Source: Reticulascus tulasneorum
Taxonomy: Eukaryota > Ascomycota > Sordariomycetes > Glomerellales > Reticulascaceae
NCBI GenBank assembly: GCA_001557505.1
Contig: LSAX01000002.1
Location: 3,906,001-3,970,000 of the forward strand
Direction of reading: 5' to 3'
DNA: 64,000 bases
Shown: positions 22,584 through 35,289 of the stretch, one piece after another
Layout of the letters: the number at the start of each line of letters is the position of its first letter
How positions within the stretch are numbered: position 1 is the first letter of the stretch
Program-made: the position numbers and the translations under genes
The notes under the pieces: generated by a model
Told to the model about the DNA's origin: nothing
Database searches by the model: none
Seen by the model: the letters and a program-made list of their open reading frames with translations, nothing else

Positions 22584-25500
22584 ATGAAGAAGGTAAAGAA
22601 AATCACGAGGCTGTGGCGACAGAGGCGGCAAGAAGAAGAAGAACTGCAGAGTCCGTCATCGGATGGCGTGTCTGTAGCACCCAAGTCGACCCCTCCACAG
22701 CAAGACGCGGCTGAAGGCGGCCCCAGCAACACGCCTCCCATCCGTACGCATAGCAGCGGAGTTCCAGCAGTCAATGATACGCTCTCCGGAAAGCAGACGC
22801 GCGGATTACATGTGGTTCACAACCCTCTAGCATCAAATGTCGACGTTGACATCGTATTCATACACGGCCTAACAGGGGGCTCCTTCCAAACATGGAATCA
22901 TCCAACTTCCGGGGTCTACTGGCCTACCACCCTGCTTCCTCGCGATATCCCAGGTGCTCGAGTCCTCACATTTGGGTATGATGCCGATGTCGTCAAGCTA
23001 TTTGCTTCCGTCGGGCAAGGGACGCTACGTAACCACGCCGCAACCCTAGTAGCGGATATTGCATACTTGCGGCGCGGCGAACAGGGGAGCTGGAATCGTA
23101 AGATCATCTTAGTGGTGCATAGTCTCGGCGGGCTTATTGCCAAGAAGGCTTTGTGCATCTCCTGGGAGTCCGTCGACGAGACCCATCGGCAGCTGGATGC
23201 TTGCGTAGTCGGCGTCTGCTTTCTTGGAACGCCGCATCGTGGTTCTGGGAAGGCCGACTTTGGCAGCGTGGTTGCACGATCTCTCAGGGCTGGAGGTATG
23301 AGGGTCAACACTCGCATTGTAGACGTTCTGAAACCAGAATCCGAAGGCATGTCCCGCTCTTTATCTCACGTTGATGATTTTATAATAGTCAAAGTTCGGC
23401 TGACAAATTCGTACAGTACTCGCCGACCTCCAAGAGTCTTTCAGTCTATGGCTGCGAAGAAACAGTCATCGCTTCGGGCTTGCCTGCTTCTTTGAAGAGC
23501 ACGAGTCCCCGGGAGTCGGTATGATTGTTTCCAAGATGACGGCGACTATTGAGGGTTACACGTGTCTCCCGATTGCCAACAACCACAGGGACATGCCCAA
23601 GTTCGCATCTTCTGAAGACCAGGGATACCGGCGAATTATATCCGAATTAAAGTCATGGCTGTATCGACCAGCAGAAAACTCAAACAAGAATGCTGTTGAT
23701 CCCGGGGAACAAAGTTCAAGTGCCACGCCAGAGATTCTGGAGATGCGCCAGGCATGCCTCAGGGCCTTGTCGTTTCCAGAAATGTATTCACGCATCGAGA
23801 GTATTCGAAGTCCAGCGGAGAAGACCTGCCATTGGTTCCTCCAGCATAGTACATACCGTTCCTGGTACAAGCAAGGACAGGGTATTTTATGGCTCCTAGG
23901 TCATCCAGGAACGGGTAAGAGTACACTGATGAAATACGCAATACAGAATACCCTATCCAAGGAGAAAGAGACTGCGGACATGACCGATCTTAATATGTGC
24001 TTCTTCTTTTATGGTCTCGGGGATCCTCTGGAGCGAATACCTGAAGGCCTCTTGCGCTCGCTTTTGCATCAATTACTTCAAAGGGTTCCCAATGCTCTTG
24101 ATAGGTTTGTCCAGATATATGGACAACGGCAAAAGTCGGTTGTAACTGGTTGGAAATGGCATACTCAAGAGCTTTTGACCTCGCTCGAAGAGGCTCTTGC
24201 CAATGCACTTGAGATGACAAATGTTCGCATCTTTGTGGATGCCTTAGATGAGTGTGCGGCCAATTCTGACGGAGACGATGAGACAGAAGCCATCAGAGAC
24301 TTGATCACTCGCTTTCACCAACTCGAGGCAAAATTTTGTGACGCGAAACATCGATTCAGTGTCTGCTTTTCTTGCAGACATTATCCTAAGCTCGCACGAA
24401 TCAGCAACGGTCTTCGGATCGTTGCGGAGAAAGAAAATGGGACAGACATCAGGTCTTATCTACGACAAGAACTATCCTGGAGTCTTGAAGACCATGACGG
24501 CAGTCTTCTGGATATCCTCGAAGATGCTATTGGAGATCTTGCAAATGGTAGCTTTCAATGGGTCAAGCTCGTAACGGCAAAAGCCGTCAAAATGTACGAC
24601 GCTGGCAAGAGCAGGTCAGCAATTCTCACCGAGATTCGATCTCTGCCACAGGACCTCTCAGCCCTATACGAGAATATTCTCTCATCTATTCCAGAGGAAG
24701 ACCAACAGCAGTCACTGAAACTGTTCCAGTGGATCTGCTTCTCCCAGAAACCTCTCTCAATAACAGAGCTCCGCCTAGCCCTGAACATCACCGTGGAAGA
24801 GAAATACACTTCTATTCGGGAGCTTGAGTCGCTCGCAACTTTTGTTTCGACAGATGATGAGATGAAACGAATGCTCTTGGTTCTTACAGGGGGACTTGCA
24901 GAATTGAGAAAGCCATCAGAAGATGAATATTCAGATTCCGAAGATTCCCTCCTGTCGAACTCCTCTTCTGCTTCAATAGCATCGTTACACTCGGTGTATT
25001 CGGGAGTAGATCCGATATCACAGAATGAAAATCTTAAATCTGATGAATCTGATGAATCTAATTCTGAAGATCTCGATTACGAAAATCTTGGATTGATCAA
25101 TCAACTCCAACGGACAGACCCTCCCATGCCAATTTTAGCAGAAGGTTCAGAAGGAATCGTTTCTGTTTCGGTCTCTATCAAATCAAAAACGAGCGTGAGA
25201 AGCGGTATATATGAACGACCAATGGAAGAGGGTGCCCCCACCGAAGATGAGAGGAACCCTAAAGTGTTTTTCATCCACCAGTCAGTGAAAGACTACTTTC
25301 TCCGACGAGGATTCAGTCATCTGCATCCAGAGATCTTGGGCACTGACATTGCATTGTTTGAGGGCCATAGCCGTCTTCTGTCAACATGTCTTTGGTTCAT
25401 CACCGTGAAGGACGTATTGGATAGCTGGGAAGGCATTGTGTCATACTACGGCGTCGGCGTCAGCAACATGGGCGTCAGATGCATTAAGGTCTTGAGAACG

Positions 25501-27198
25501 TTCCAAAGATTTCAGCGGATTACACTGGAAATACTACTGGCGTGGCAGAAGAAGACAGAGAACGCGACGGAAAAGATGCTGTATGATGCTTTGGGCGCGG
25601 TATATGAAACCTGGCCTATCACCGATCGATTGTACTTACGTCGCGAACTTTATGACTTCGGCGGCCGAGCAATGAAGGCATACATGCAATCATTGCTAGG
25701 TATTGCATTATCCGACTCGCCAGACATGCTTGATTCGAAGATCGGTGCCTCTCTGGACAGAGTCATCATCTGTGGCATTCATATGATCCAGTTGAGCACC
25801 CAACCATACTACACTATATTGTCATATTCCATGCGAGCATGGGCGATGCATGCCTCTGCCGCTCTCAGCACCGGGGTCGAATACCCAATAGATTCTGTAT
25901 TCGCCGCGTTTTTCACTCGGGCCACCCAGTCTCTGCTGGATTTCATGAGGATTAATGGATATTTACAGCACCTAGCAGCCTATGTGGAGCAGCAAGGTGT
26001 CATGGCTGGGCTTCTGACCGGTAGTGCTGGTCGACTGCTTCCAGATGCAAAGAACATTTTCGGTCAGACGCCGCTGCACAACGCAGCAGCGGCCGGCACA
26101 ACCGAAATAGCAGCTCTCCTACTTGAGCGTGGGTCCGCAGTTGATGATGTGGATGAATGGGGCATGACTCCCTTGGCTCATGCAGCTAGAGAAGGGGAGC
26201 TAGCTGTTGCGGAACTACTCCTTCGGCATGGCGCAAATTCTAATATGGTAAACCACGAAGGTTGGTCGGCGATGCACTGGGTGGCAAGCGCGGGAGATGT
26301 TCCTGTAGCCGAACTGCTGCTCTCGCATGGTGCTAATATCGAACTTGAAAATGACGATGGCCTGACGCCTCTATGCTTGGCCATTAACAACTGGCACGAA
26401 GGCTTTGTTCGCATGTATGTTGGAAAGCTTGATAACTTCACGCATACTTCAACAATCAGAGAGGCAAACGTTAAAAGGGCACTCAAATCTGCCGCATGGC
26501 AAGTCAACACCCTGAAACTTCTCCTTTCGATTGAGCCTCAGCCAGAAGTCGTCAGGGTACGAGATCCGGAAGTAATCTGCCAAATGATTCGCGGGAGAGA
26601 TTATAATGCTGTTCAGCTACTTATCCAAGATTACCACTGGGTCTTGGACAAGAAAACGGAAACTGGGACCACTCCACTGCACCTTGCCGTGTTGCTTAAG
26701 GTTCAATATCTCGACCTGCTGCTAGCCCAAGATGGCGTCGATATCAACGTCGAGACAGATGAGGGCACTGTGCTATACATGGCTGTTGGACTATTTGTTG
26801 CCAATCGGAAACTTTTTCACCAGCACCACACTCTGGCAATGATTCTGAAAGTACCTGGACTCGACCCAAATAAAGGCATTACGGCAAGCGGCAAGACTCC
26901 ACTGCATAATGCGGCGGTAGCGGGACATTTGTGGGTTATCAAGGCACTTCTTCGACACTCTGCTATTGATGTAAGGCGTGCAGACAAGGACGGACTCACT
27001 CCCGCAGACTGGACACGTCGGGCCTTGCGTGGTCTGGATGATGAGGAGAAGGAGTTGGAGGACATTACGCTGAAAGATGGTCCGGCACGGCTAAAGGAAA
27101 TCGCCCGCAAACGGAGGAGGCTCGAGCGAGTTCTTGAGACAATACAAGGCCAGGGTCAAAGTACAGAAGAGACAGATACAGACGAGGCTGGAACCTAG
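22584..27198 (+). CDS. STAND-type protein: alpha/beta hydrolase - NACHT - ankyrin repeats (1,514 aa)
   Basis: Exons 22584-23346 and 23417-27198 close in frame. The intron has a GC donor (GAAG|GCATGT) and a TACAG acceptor; it joins KPESE to VLADLQESF as expected for the family. Residues about 75-280 form an alpha/beta-hydrolase domain of the SERAC1/PGAP1-like kind, with VFIHGLTGG, the nucleophile elbow HSLGG at 179-183 and FLGTPHRGSG. A NACHT NTPase follows: Walker A GHPGTGKST near 416-424 and Walker B IFVDALDEC near 526-534. An acidic, Ser-rich insert lies near 755-820. Two ankyrin blocks lie near 1133-1260 and 1335-1450. Such fungal NLR-like proteins are thought to sense non-self and drive an effector domain; here the effector would be a putative lipase or esterase. 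All NTPase motifs look functional. Confidence 0.88.
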
Positions 27199-28277
27199 AG
27201 CTGCCGACTGACAGAGACCAAGATTCCCGCAACGCCGCGGGGTAAGCAATTGATAAATATAGAACGCCTATCTCATAGATTTCGTTTTAAGTTTGGGAAT
27301 TGAAGCAAAATATGGCCTCGGCTTTGTACGATTATATTTGCTGGTATGTTTGCTATCTAACCCCCGGTCCTCCCGACACTCGTTGAAATCGATAGTCTCC
27401 TTGATCTCATTCTCGATGTTCTGGTCTAGCCGGATCCGCCGTAGGTTTGCCACGGGAAGAATTGACGAATGGCATTTGTACGAGCTGCTTTGTGACTTGA
27501 CTACGTCTACAGCTTCGAGTTGTGACATTTGCTCCCGAAATCAAGACCGGAGAGGATATCTAACTGCAATAGTTAAGGCTGAATGGATCATATGGGGCTT
27601 GCATGTCATGAACGTGCATTGTCATGCGGAGGAGGCGAAAAGTCCTCTGTTGAAGCATATTCGAATTTTCCACCTCTCCACTCCATGAGATATGAATATT
27701 GGCCCTGTAATGCCCATACCTCGCAAGCAGAAATTTCGCATCCTGTCTCGCTTTCTTCGGATAGCGTGGGGGCGGAAGGATTGGCCTAAAAGAAAGACGA
27801 CAAAGAAATTCACAATTGAAAGTAAAAGAAACCTCGTACCCACTGTGACTGCAGGTAGGTAGCTAGGGCTGAGCCACATTCGCTGCATCATCCCACGGCA
27901 TCTCCCCTATCGACTCATCATACGTCACGAATCCTCCGTAATTCATTAGGCACTCTCAATTCGCACATGAGAAATCGTTTTCCCCTAAAAACACAAACCA
28001 ACGCCGTAAACACTGTTTGATGTTTCATTTCATGAAAATTTAGACGATAGCTCCTCAATTACAAAACCTCCCGCGAAAGATCTTCACAAGCAGGCCAAGT
28101 CAGCGTTCTGTGCCCCTCTGTGTAGGAAGTACTTGTAAATTTGTACTTGTACATCCACAGAGACCCGCCTCGAACACCGAACGCCGGTCGAGGACCAGCT
28201 GCTTTAGTTTCCTAACATGCGATACGTCTGTACATGTCCTTCGATCAGAACGACCTTACCACTAGACAGAAAGGAAC
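27199..28277. other. Intergenic region
   Basis: Between the NACHT-ankyrin gene and the second HET gene on the same strand. Short open frames on both strands show no protein features. Nothing further seen. Confidence 0.5.
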
Positions 28278-30407
28278 ATGGGTCCTTATCAGTATTCGCC
28301 GCTGCCCGAAGACCGGCGGCACTTCCGCCTGCTGCAAATCGTCCATAAAGGCGAAGACGTGAACACCGTTGGCGCGCCCGAACTTTCGGTGGAGCTGAAG
28401 ACATTCCCACTCAACGAGGCGCCGCCCTACTGGGCCTTCTCGTACACGTGGGGCTCGCCGCGCTGCGGTCCGAACGGCGAGGAGCCAGATCCCGCTTTGC
28501 AGGCAAGCGTCACGATCAAGTGCAACGGTGCGCCCATACAGATCGGTGAGAACCTCCACGACTTCCTGTGCCTCTCGCGCGATGGTGGCCTATTCATGTC
28601 GTCGGTGTCCGTCCAAGACGGGAGTGCGAGCTCGTGGGTCGAGCCGTTCACCAATCTCACACCCGGATCAGTGGATTGGCGCGGGGCTCGCACGGCTTAC
28701 CTGTGGATAGACGCTCTCTGCATCAACCAGGAGAGCCTCGAGGAACGCTCGCAGCAGGTCCGGCTGATGAGCGCCATCTACGCGCTAGCGAAGCACGTCC
28801 TCGTCTGGCTCGGCCGCCAAGCGCCGCCGCCTGAGACCGCCTGGGCCTTCAAAAGCTTCCTGCCCCGACTCTTCGACCTCGCTAGGGATAAGCCCGAAAT
28901 CATGGGTCAGAGCACCATCGACTTTGAGGATGGCAAGGCTGTCGACGCACTCGGAGCTGAAGCCTGCGCTCGATGGCGGGCCGCCTACCCGGAGCTCTTC
29001 ATCTTCCTCGCACGCACCCGATGGTTCCGCCGCGGCTGGATCGTGCAAGAGGTCATTCTCAAGGACTCATTAGACGTGACTATGCTCTGCGGCACCGAGG
29101 CGTTTTGCTTTGAATATTTCTTGGGGCTGATGACGATTCTGTTCCTGGGGCTCAGGTCTGGCAGCGTCTTAATGCTGCGTATAAAGTTGTCCAGGTTTGA
29201 CCAGGAAGGCCCCGGCCTGTGGGCGGCGCCGTCCTCGACGCTCCATACCTTAGATACGCTGAGGAAAGTGTCGCGGCTTATATACTCTAATTCGACGCGG
29301 ACCATGACGAAATGGCAACGCGTGCTGAAGCTGGTCGCCAACATGGGTCGCAGTAGCTTTACCGATCCCCGAGATCGCTTATTCGGCTGCTTGGGCTTAA
29401 TCGAGGCTATTGTCCCTAAGAAGGATCTGGACTCCGTCGTGCCTGACTACACGCGCTCGAGAGCCGAGGTCATGACGACCTTCGCGCGCCTCCTGTATGA
29501 AAACATCTACGATCTCGAGTACATGTTCTCTCTGGCCGGCTATGATCCCGCATCAACGAGCGACCTACCGTCGTGGGTTCCCGAGCTTGCGTTTACGACC
29601 GGTCGGAGTGCCTTCAATGCCCTTGGCGTCAGGGCGAACTTCACAGGCAGCTTTAACGCCTCAAAACTCCTCCCCGTGCCCCGGTGCCAGGTAAAGGTGG
29701 ACAGCAGGGCGCTCGTGCTAAACGGAACGCGACTTGACGTGGCCGGCGAGCTGGTCGCGTCTCAGAAACCGCGCCGCGTGTGCGCCGAGTGGATAATCAA
29801 ATACTGCGAGCAAGACGATATTTATGTCCCGACGGGCCAGGGGCGCCCGGAAGCAGTAATCCTAACGCTCAGTATAAACAACAACAATGTCCAGAGACGG
29901 GCAGACCAGCTCAACCACCCCAGTGCCAGCGCAGGTCACGTCGCATCCACGGCGCGGAACTGGTACCTGCAACTTCTCGTAATAATGCTGAGGAACGACC
30001 TCGTGCCAAAAGACTCCATGGTCGCCCTGACGGCCGCGGCCAAACGCCATCCTGACTGGGTGCCGACCTCCGCCGAAGTGACTGCTGCGGGAGAGAGCAC
30101 AATGGACGATAAGCCCACGGTTAAAACCCTGATGGGGAACGTGTGGGACAACCAGATTTCCACCTTCGTCCACGACCGCCGACTGTTCCTGACCGACGGC
30201 GGCCTGCTCTGCCTGGGGCCGAAGCCCGTGAGGAGTGGCGATGAGGTGTGGATCGTGCGCGGGTCACGGGTTCCCATACTGCTGCGTAGGGCCGAGGACG
30301 GCGACGGCTACCACCTTATTGGGGAGACGTACGTGCACGGAGTCATGTACGGGGAGGCCGTGACCGAAGAGTTCGAGCGACAATTCGCCCCCGTCAAGAT
30401 TGTCTGA
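28278..30407 (+). CDS. HET-domain protein (709 aa)
   Basis: Single exon. The HET domain covers about residues 45-260, with PYWAFSYTWGS, TAYLWIDALCINQESLEER, HVLVWLGRQ and TRWFRRGWIVQEVIL visible in order. It belongs to the common stand-alone HET type (TOL-like), different from the subgroup at 10744-12774. After the domain come a helical region with a DPRDRLFGCLGL motif and a beta-rich C-terminus (residues about 620-700) with YHLIGETYVHGVMYGEAV, the usual end of this family. The third positions are more G/C-rich than in neighbouring genes. Domain order and length match full-size members, so the gene appears intact. A role in vegetative incompatibility or defence-linked cell death is expected from the family only. 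Confidence 0.9.
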   Translation: MGPYQYSPLPEDRRHFRLLQIVHKGEDVNTVGAPELSVELKTFPLNEAPPYWAFSYTWGSPRCGPNGEEPDPALQASVTIKCNGAPIQIGENLHDFLCLSRDGGLFMSSVSVQDGSASSWVEPFTNLTPGSVDWRGARTAYLWIDALCINQESLEERSQQVRLMSAIYALAKHVLVWLGRQAPPPETAWAFKSFLPRLFDLARDKPEIMGQSTIDFEDGKAVDALGAEACARWRAAYPELFIFLARTRWFRRGWIVQEVILKDSLDVTMLCGTEAFCFEYFLGLMTILFLGLRSGSVLMLRIKLSRFDQEGPGLWAAPSSTLHTLDTLRKVSRLIYSNSTRTMTKWQRVLKLVANMGRSSFTDPRDRLFGCLGLIEAIVPKKDLDSVVPDYTRSRAEVMTTFARLLYENIYDLEYMFSLAGYDPASTSDLPSWVPELAFTTGRSAFNALGVRANFTGSFNASKLLPVPRCQVKVDSRALVLNGTRLDVAGELVASQKPRRVCAEWIIKYCEQDDIYVPTGQGRPEAVILTLSINNNNVQRRADQLNHPSASAGHVASTARNWYLQLLVIMLRNDLVPKDSMVALTAAAKRHPDWVPTSAEVTAAGESTMDDKPTVKTLMGNVWDNQISTFVHDRRLFLTDGGLLCLGPKPVRSGDEVWIVRGSRVPILLRRAEDGDGYHLIGETYVHGVMYGEAVTEEFERQFAPVKIV

Positions 30408-31172
30408 AGCTCGTCTTCCGCGCGCGTCTTCGACCCGACGGGAATCCGACGGGATAATCAGGGACCGCTGCGTCCAGGCCCATGAGGCTCGCACTTAAGG
30501 GGCGCATTTTCTGATCCTGGTTAGTGCCAGCACCGGCAGCCAAATCGTCAGGGACACCATAGTGGCAAGTGGATCCCAAATAACATCACCGGTTCCCCCA
30601 TACATTTTAGGTGTGAACAGCGGCGGTGTTTTTTGGCACCCACTTGAGTGGCTAAGGGGAAAGCCGCTCCCAGCCCTGGATAGCTTAGGGAAGTTTTGGA
30701 AACCGTGCTAACGATAATTGAGCAAGGAGGATTTGCAATGTTGTGGAAGTGACGCCTATTGCCTTGGCTGATGAAAGTGCACATTTATAACCATATAGCG
30801 AATCAGAGACTTCGTTGGGACGATTTGAGTTTTTCAACCCCTGCGAGCTACAAGCAAAATGTCTGTGTTGGCGTGGGGACTCATGCAGCCCGTCACATCT
30901 CATCACCAACACACAGTTCACATCACGGCTGATACTAGCTTAATCACTGTGTATTGGGCAAAGGCACCAGCCTCGCGCTCTTCCACCTCGATCCTTCGTC
31001 ATGCCACACGCGATCCTCTCAACAGCACAAATTTGTTTCTATCTCTGTCACCGGTGTGCTTCACATTTGCAGTTGAAAGCACGAAAACGCTTTGCATTTT
31101 CCAAGATTCCTCAGCGTTGATTTGCACTCCGGCCAGTATCAGATCTGCTCGTGTTGTCCCAGACAGAAGAAT
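30408..31172. other. Intergenic region
   Basis: Between the HET gene and the coiled-coil protein gene on the same strand. No gene recognised. Confidence 0.45.
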
Positions 31173-34100
31173 ATGGCACACGATAGCATGGCGGCGACAG
31201 CCGAAATCGACTCTAAAGTCCTACAAATACGGAAATATATCGCCGAGCTGCTGTCCGAGCTGGACAGTACCGTACGAGTTGCTCGGGCTACATGTGAGAG
31301 CAGCTTGCCATCTCTCCAAGAGAAGATTAGCAGAAATGAAGAGACGATTCGGCAATTGCAAATGGAGAATCAAGTAGCAAAGGAGAACATTACGGAGCTG
31401 AAAAATGCCCAGAAGTCCGCAGAGCAGCAAAAGGATAGGGTGCTGCGCGAACTGTTTTCTGCCAATGAGAACACTGCAAGTCTCCTGGACTCGCTCTTTG
31501 ACCATCTGGATGAGACGGCTAATTCTCTCAGTCTCTTCAGCCTACAAGCCCGGAAATTGTGAATTGTCATGGACAACAAGAGAGCTCTCCGGGCAGATCA
31601 CAACCGTCGCCCACAGCAAGCAACTCGGGTGTTAGAATAATCACATGTCAGCAACAGGAAGAGCCCATTGGAGACGTCCGCTCCGTTGGCTCGACCGAAT
31701 TGGAAAATATCCAGATGGCAAGCGCTCATGCCACTGAACGACCAAGACGAACTCGTAGGGCGCCGCAACGTCTTACTCCAAGCCGCAAGCCGTCTGCAGA
31801 ATTACTTTCCAGCCCATCTTCTCCCCTTTCGGAATCGTCAGCTATCTCGCCAACTCGCATTGGTGCAAAGGTAAGTCGGCATGTTGCAGTCGGTAATATG
31901 TCTTGTTACTGATGCTACACCACCAGAGAAAGCGAGGCAGCGAAGACACTTCAGATACTGCTCAGAAATCGCGGAAACGCAAAAGAATCGCGCAGAATGA
32001 GACTGCCCGAGCATCGTTTCAACCGAAACAGAAGAACGGAGATGAAGGAACGAGCGCGAAGCAGGCTAAGGGGAGCCAGCAGACGAAGACCATCGACTTT
32101 GATGAGATATTCCAGAACGGTGGGGCTAAATTCAAGCATGAAATTGTCGAATACCCACAACGGAGCGGGGCTTGGTTTATCCTCCGGTGCGACGAGCATG
32201 ATGTGCACTTCGGCCAGAAGCCAATCCTCAAGGCTGGCCTGCATCTCAGTAGGCAAGAGCATGGTAAACTTCCACGGGTTGGACCGGTTGCCATTCGAGA
32301 ACTCGGCATCCGTGTACGCAACTGTGACGCTCTCAAGGCTGAGAAGAATAATGCGGTCTTTTACGCGGCGATAAGAGGCGGATATAAAGTCCACAAGGGC
32401 CTGTCGTCCGATGAAGGTGTCTCTTACGTAACAACCTCATTACGAACGGCAGGTGTAGGAAGCGAAGTGGTCACTAAGTGGGACAATGAGGAGCAAGCTG
32501 CGGAACATATCCAGCCGCCGCGAAAACGGTTTGAAGGAATTACTGATCCTGTGGCGGGCAAGTTGTACCTTGGGTACCGTCGCTCACGCTTCGCACTCGA
32601 ATCAGGTTGGTACGCCGTCGTAATACTACCAACGGGAGACTTCAATCCCGTGGGGATATCGGGGTCTATTTACGATACACGTCTGACAAAGTCTCACATT
32701 CCACTTTGTTATGAGTCGGTAGTAGGTACACGCACCATCTCCGGGTGGGCCAAGGGTTTTGAAGATGGTGGACAAAACATTACTAAACGGAAGTTCCCGA
32801 TCATGTACTTCGACGATGGCCAGGTGATCCCGTCAAAAGGGAAACTCCCAATTCCGTCCCCGGATGTCTTGAGTTGGCTGGCAGCTAGCCAACTGCGAAC
32901 CTTTTCAGCATATGGCCCTGGAACCTTGCCTGTCCGCGGCTGTAACAATGCGCTGCGCTTCCTGACAATGCGAAGCTCGTCTATGAATCAAATCTCGGGT
33001 GCGTTATCAAGCAAAAGCAAATTGGCCGTTTTATGAAATGCTAACGTCTCAACAACAATTAGAATATGACACCCACGAGTCGGATCTGTCAACCTCGCAA
33101 AGATCGATTGTTGCTTCTATAGTTGTCTGCGGCAGCAGTGATGACACAGATGAAGAAGATGTCGAAGAAGACGAAGACGATATTGAAGCTGACGAAGAGG
33201 ATATCGAATCTGACGAAGAGGATGTCGAATCTGATGAAGATGTCGAAGCTGACGAAGGTGAAGTCGGAGCAGACGAAGATGGTGTCGAAGCCAATGAAGA
33301 CGATGCCGAAGCGGACGATGTCGAAACACGGTCAATGTCCTCAGCGGAACCCATTATTGCAGTTCGCGTAGCGAACGGAAACGATCTTGAAATTCTAGAG
33401 GACACGACCAACACGTCAAGAGAAGCTCAGGGCGACTCTGAATCAGATAGCAGGCATGGTGGTGAAAGTGATTATGACTTTGATCACGCATCTGATCTTG
33501 AGTATCAGGCTCTCAAGAATCGGGGTCTCGAAAGTGAATTGAATGACTTATTTAGGCCAGAAAACCCAGAATTTCTAGCGAGTGAGCATAACGGCGAGAG
33601 AGAAGATGGGACCAACAAAGAGACTACCCAGGATGATGAGGATGTGGATATGAGTTTTGATTTCGGGTCAGACTTTCACAATACCCCTGGACCACGTTTC
33701 GCTCGACGATCATCGCACGACCGGGGGGATGTCAGCAGCGTGAGGTCCACGAATGACGTGGATTCTTTCATCTCCCCTTTGGTGAACGAAAGCCAAGCAT
33801 TGGGAATCTTAGCGCATGCAGAAACCCCGGTGGACGACTTCCCAGTGAACCAGGACGGGGATCAGAATTGGAGAAACGCGAATCTGGAGCCCCTGACCAA
33901 TTTAGCAGTCGATGCACTGGCCGCGGTGACCTCTTGTCCATTCGACCAAACAGGCCCTCAGAAAAACTCTGCAGCTAGAAACTACATATCCGAGATCGAT
34001 GCTCCCTGTTCGGCAAGCTCGGCTCCCAATGCCCAGAACACAAATCTGTATGGCATTGCAATAAATGCAAAAGCAGGCGTAAGCTCACAACTAAACCATT

Positions 34101-34981
34101 TCGACTTGACGCAGCCCAGAGAACCCACACCGCCTGTGCATTCGCAGCCCAGGACACGAGACATCGATGTACGCGACCTTCATCGAGAATCAAGCGTCGT
34201 TGGACAGAATATCAATAAACATGGGGGGCCTGTCCAAAAACCTGCCCAAAATCCGAGTCATACCGCTGTTCCCGATTCTGCAAACTCAAACGGGGATTCG
34301 ACCCATACACCACATCGGAGTAAGACTCCAATAAATGCACATATTGAACTGCAGCTGCAGGAAATTATCATCCAGAGCCAGTCCAGGCAGTCAACCCATT
34401 CGGTCCGGCCTGTTCCTTCTTCCTGTGCGTCGGGTTCCACGATCACACAATTAAGCAACAGCAGCCAGCAAACGTTGGAACCGGAAAAAGATGCTCACGT
34501 TAGTCTGTCTGCATATGAAACAGGTTCTTTTGTATTCCAGTCCCCAGCATCTGGCAATCCAGCATCAGCCTCCTCGTTGATGCATCCGAGCTCTCATGCT
34601 TCGGGCCAACCCTTAAAGTCACCATACGTACAACAGAGCGAAAATGATCCCGACCGAAGACGTGTGATAAACCAGGATCAAGTCCAACCGTCTCCAAATC
34701 CTGTAGCTCATCGAGCCGTGTTTGAAACAGCAAAGTCAATGGTAGGAACACCTGGACCAGAGCCACTGGCCGATCGCCACTACCAGCAACTGCCCAAGTA
34801 CATCACTCACCAATCGCCCGCGTCAAATGGCAACATCGTCAGCCAGGCACTTATAGCGCCGGATGCGGCCGCTAGTTCATCGCAGCAAGCGGCTGGCAAA
34901 GGGAGCAGCTCCACCCGCTATCCGGTCACAATGTTCGTTCTCTCCCAACAGCCTTCCACAAGTAGACCCCTTAACAAATGA
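31173..34981 (+). CDS. Coiled-coil protein with nuclear-type basic motif and acidic tandem repeats (1,203 aa)
   Basis: Exons 31173-31558, 31636-31870, 31927-32998 and 33063-34981 close in frame; the first intron has a weak GTGAAT donor and is the least certain. The ATG at 31173 starts a coiled coil (about residues 10-125). A Ser/Pro-rich linker with RPRRTRRAPQR follows, then a basic cluster KSRKRKR that could be a nuclear signal. Residues about 250-560 form a globular part with CDEHDVHF followed by a His/Gly pair (HLSRQEHG), suggesting a small metal-binding module, and a beta-rich segment ending SWLAASQLRTF, reminiscent of chromatin-reader-like folds. An acidic run of about eight 7-residue repeats follows, then a 500-residue Ser/Gln/Pro-rich disordered tail. 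A nuclear or chromatin role is plausible but not shown. Confidence 0.65.
33150..33323 (+). repeat. In-frame 21-bp tandem repeats encoding acidic heptads
   Basis: About eight diverged 21-bp units of the type gaagaggatatcgaatctgac encode seven-residue units such as EEDIEAD, EEDIESD and EEDVESD. One unit is a codon shorter. Unit copies drift in sequence but stay in frame, so length could vary between strains without breaking the protein. Confidence 0.8.
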
Positions 34982-35289
34982 TTCGTGTGCTAGTATCCCA
35001 ATAGTGCGCAGTGGAGATAGATCCTGACGGCTCTAGCTGGTTGAATGAAGAAAAGGCTACCATACTCTTTAACCCGCTTGGCAAGGAAGAGCCGTGAGCT
35101 AAACTTGGTTTAGCGCATCGCGTCATTCCACAACCCTCCGTATTTGTCATTCCAGTTCACTTGCGACCAAGAAGCGAGTAACCGTGAGATCCGTTGCTTC
35201 TCACGCTGACCTTTGCATTACGTTTATCTGCTGCTGATTGCTCCCTTTCACCCAATTTTCTATTCTTTTGTTGGCCCGACACTATTGCC
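34982..35289. other. Intergenic region
   Basis: Short spacer between two plus-strand genes; it must hold the promoter of the FAD monooxygenase. Nothing distinct seen. Confidence 0.5.

Noticed and set aside
32824..32908. Possible intron in the coiled-coil gene (GTGATC donor, TTTTCAG acceptor)
   Set aside because: Its length is not a multiple of three and splicing leads quickly to a stop, whereas the unspliced frame reads the sensible SWLAASQLRTF.
32976..33044. Open frame LVYESNLGCVIKQKQIGRF overlapping the coiled-coil gene
   Set aside because: It needs an unlikely acceptor and ends in TAA; the phase-consistent intron 32999-33062 explains the region better.
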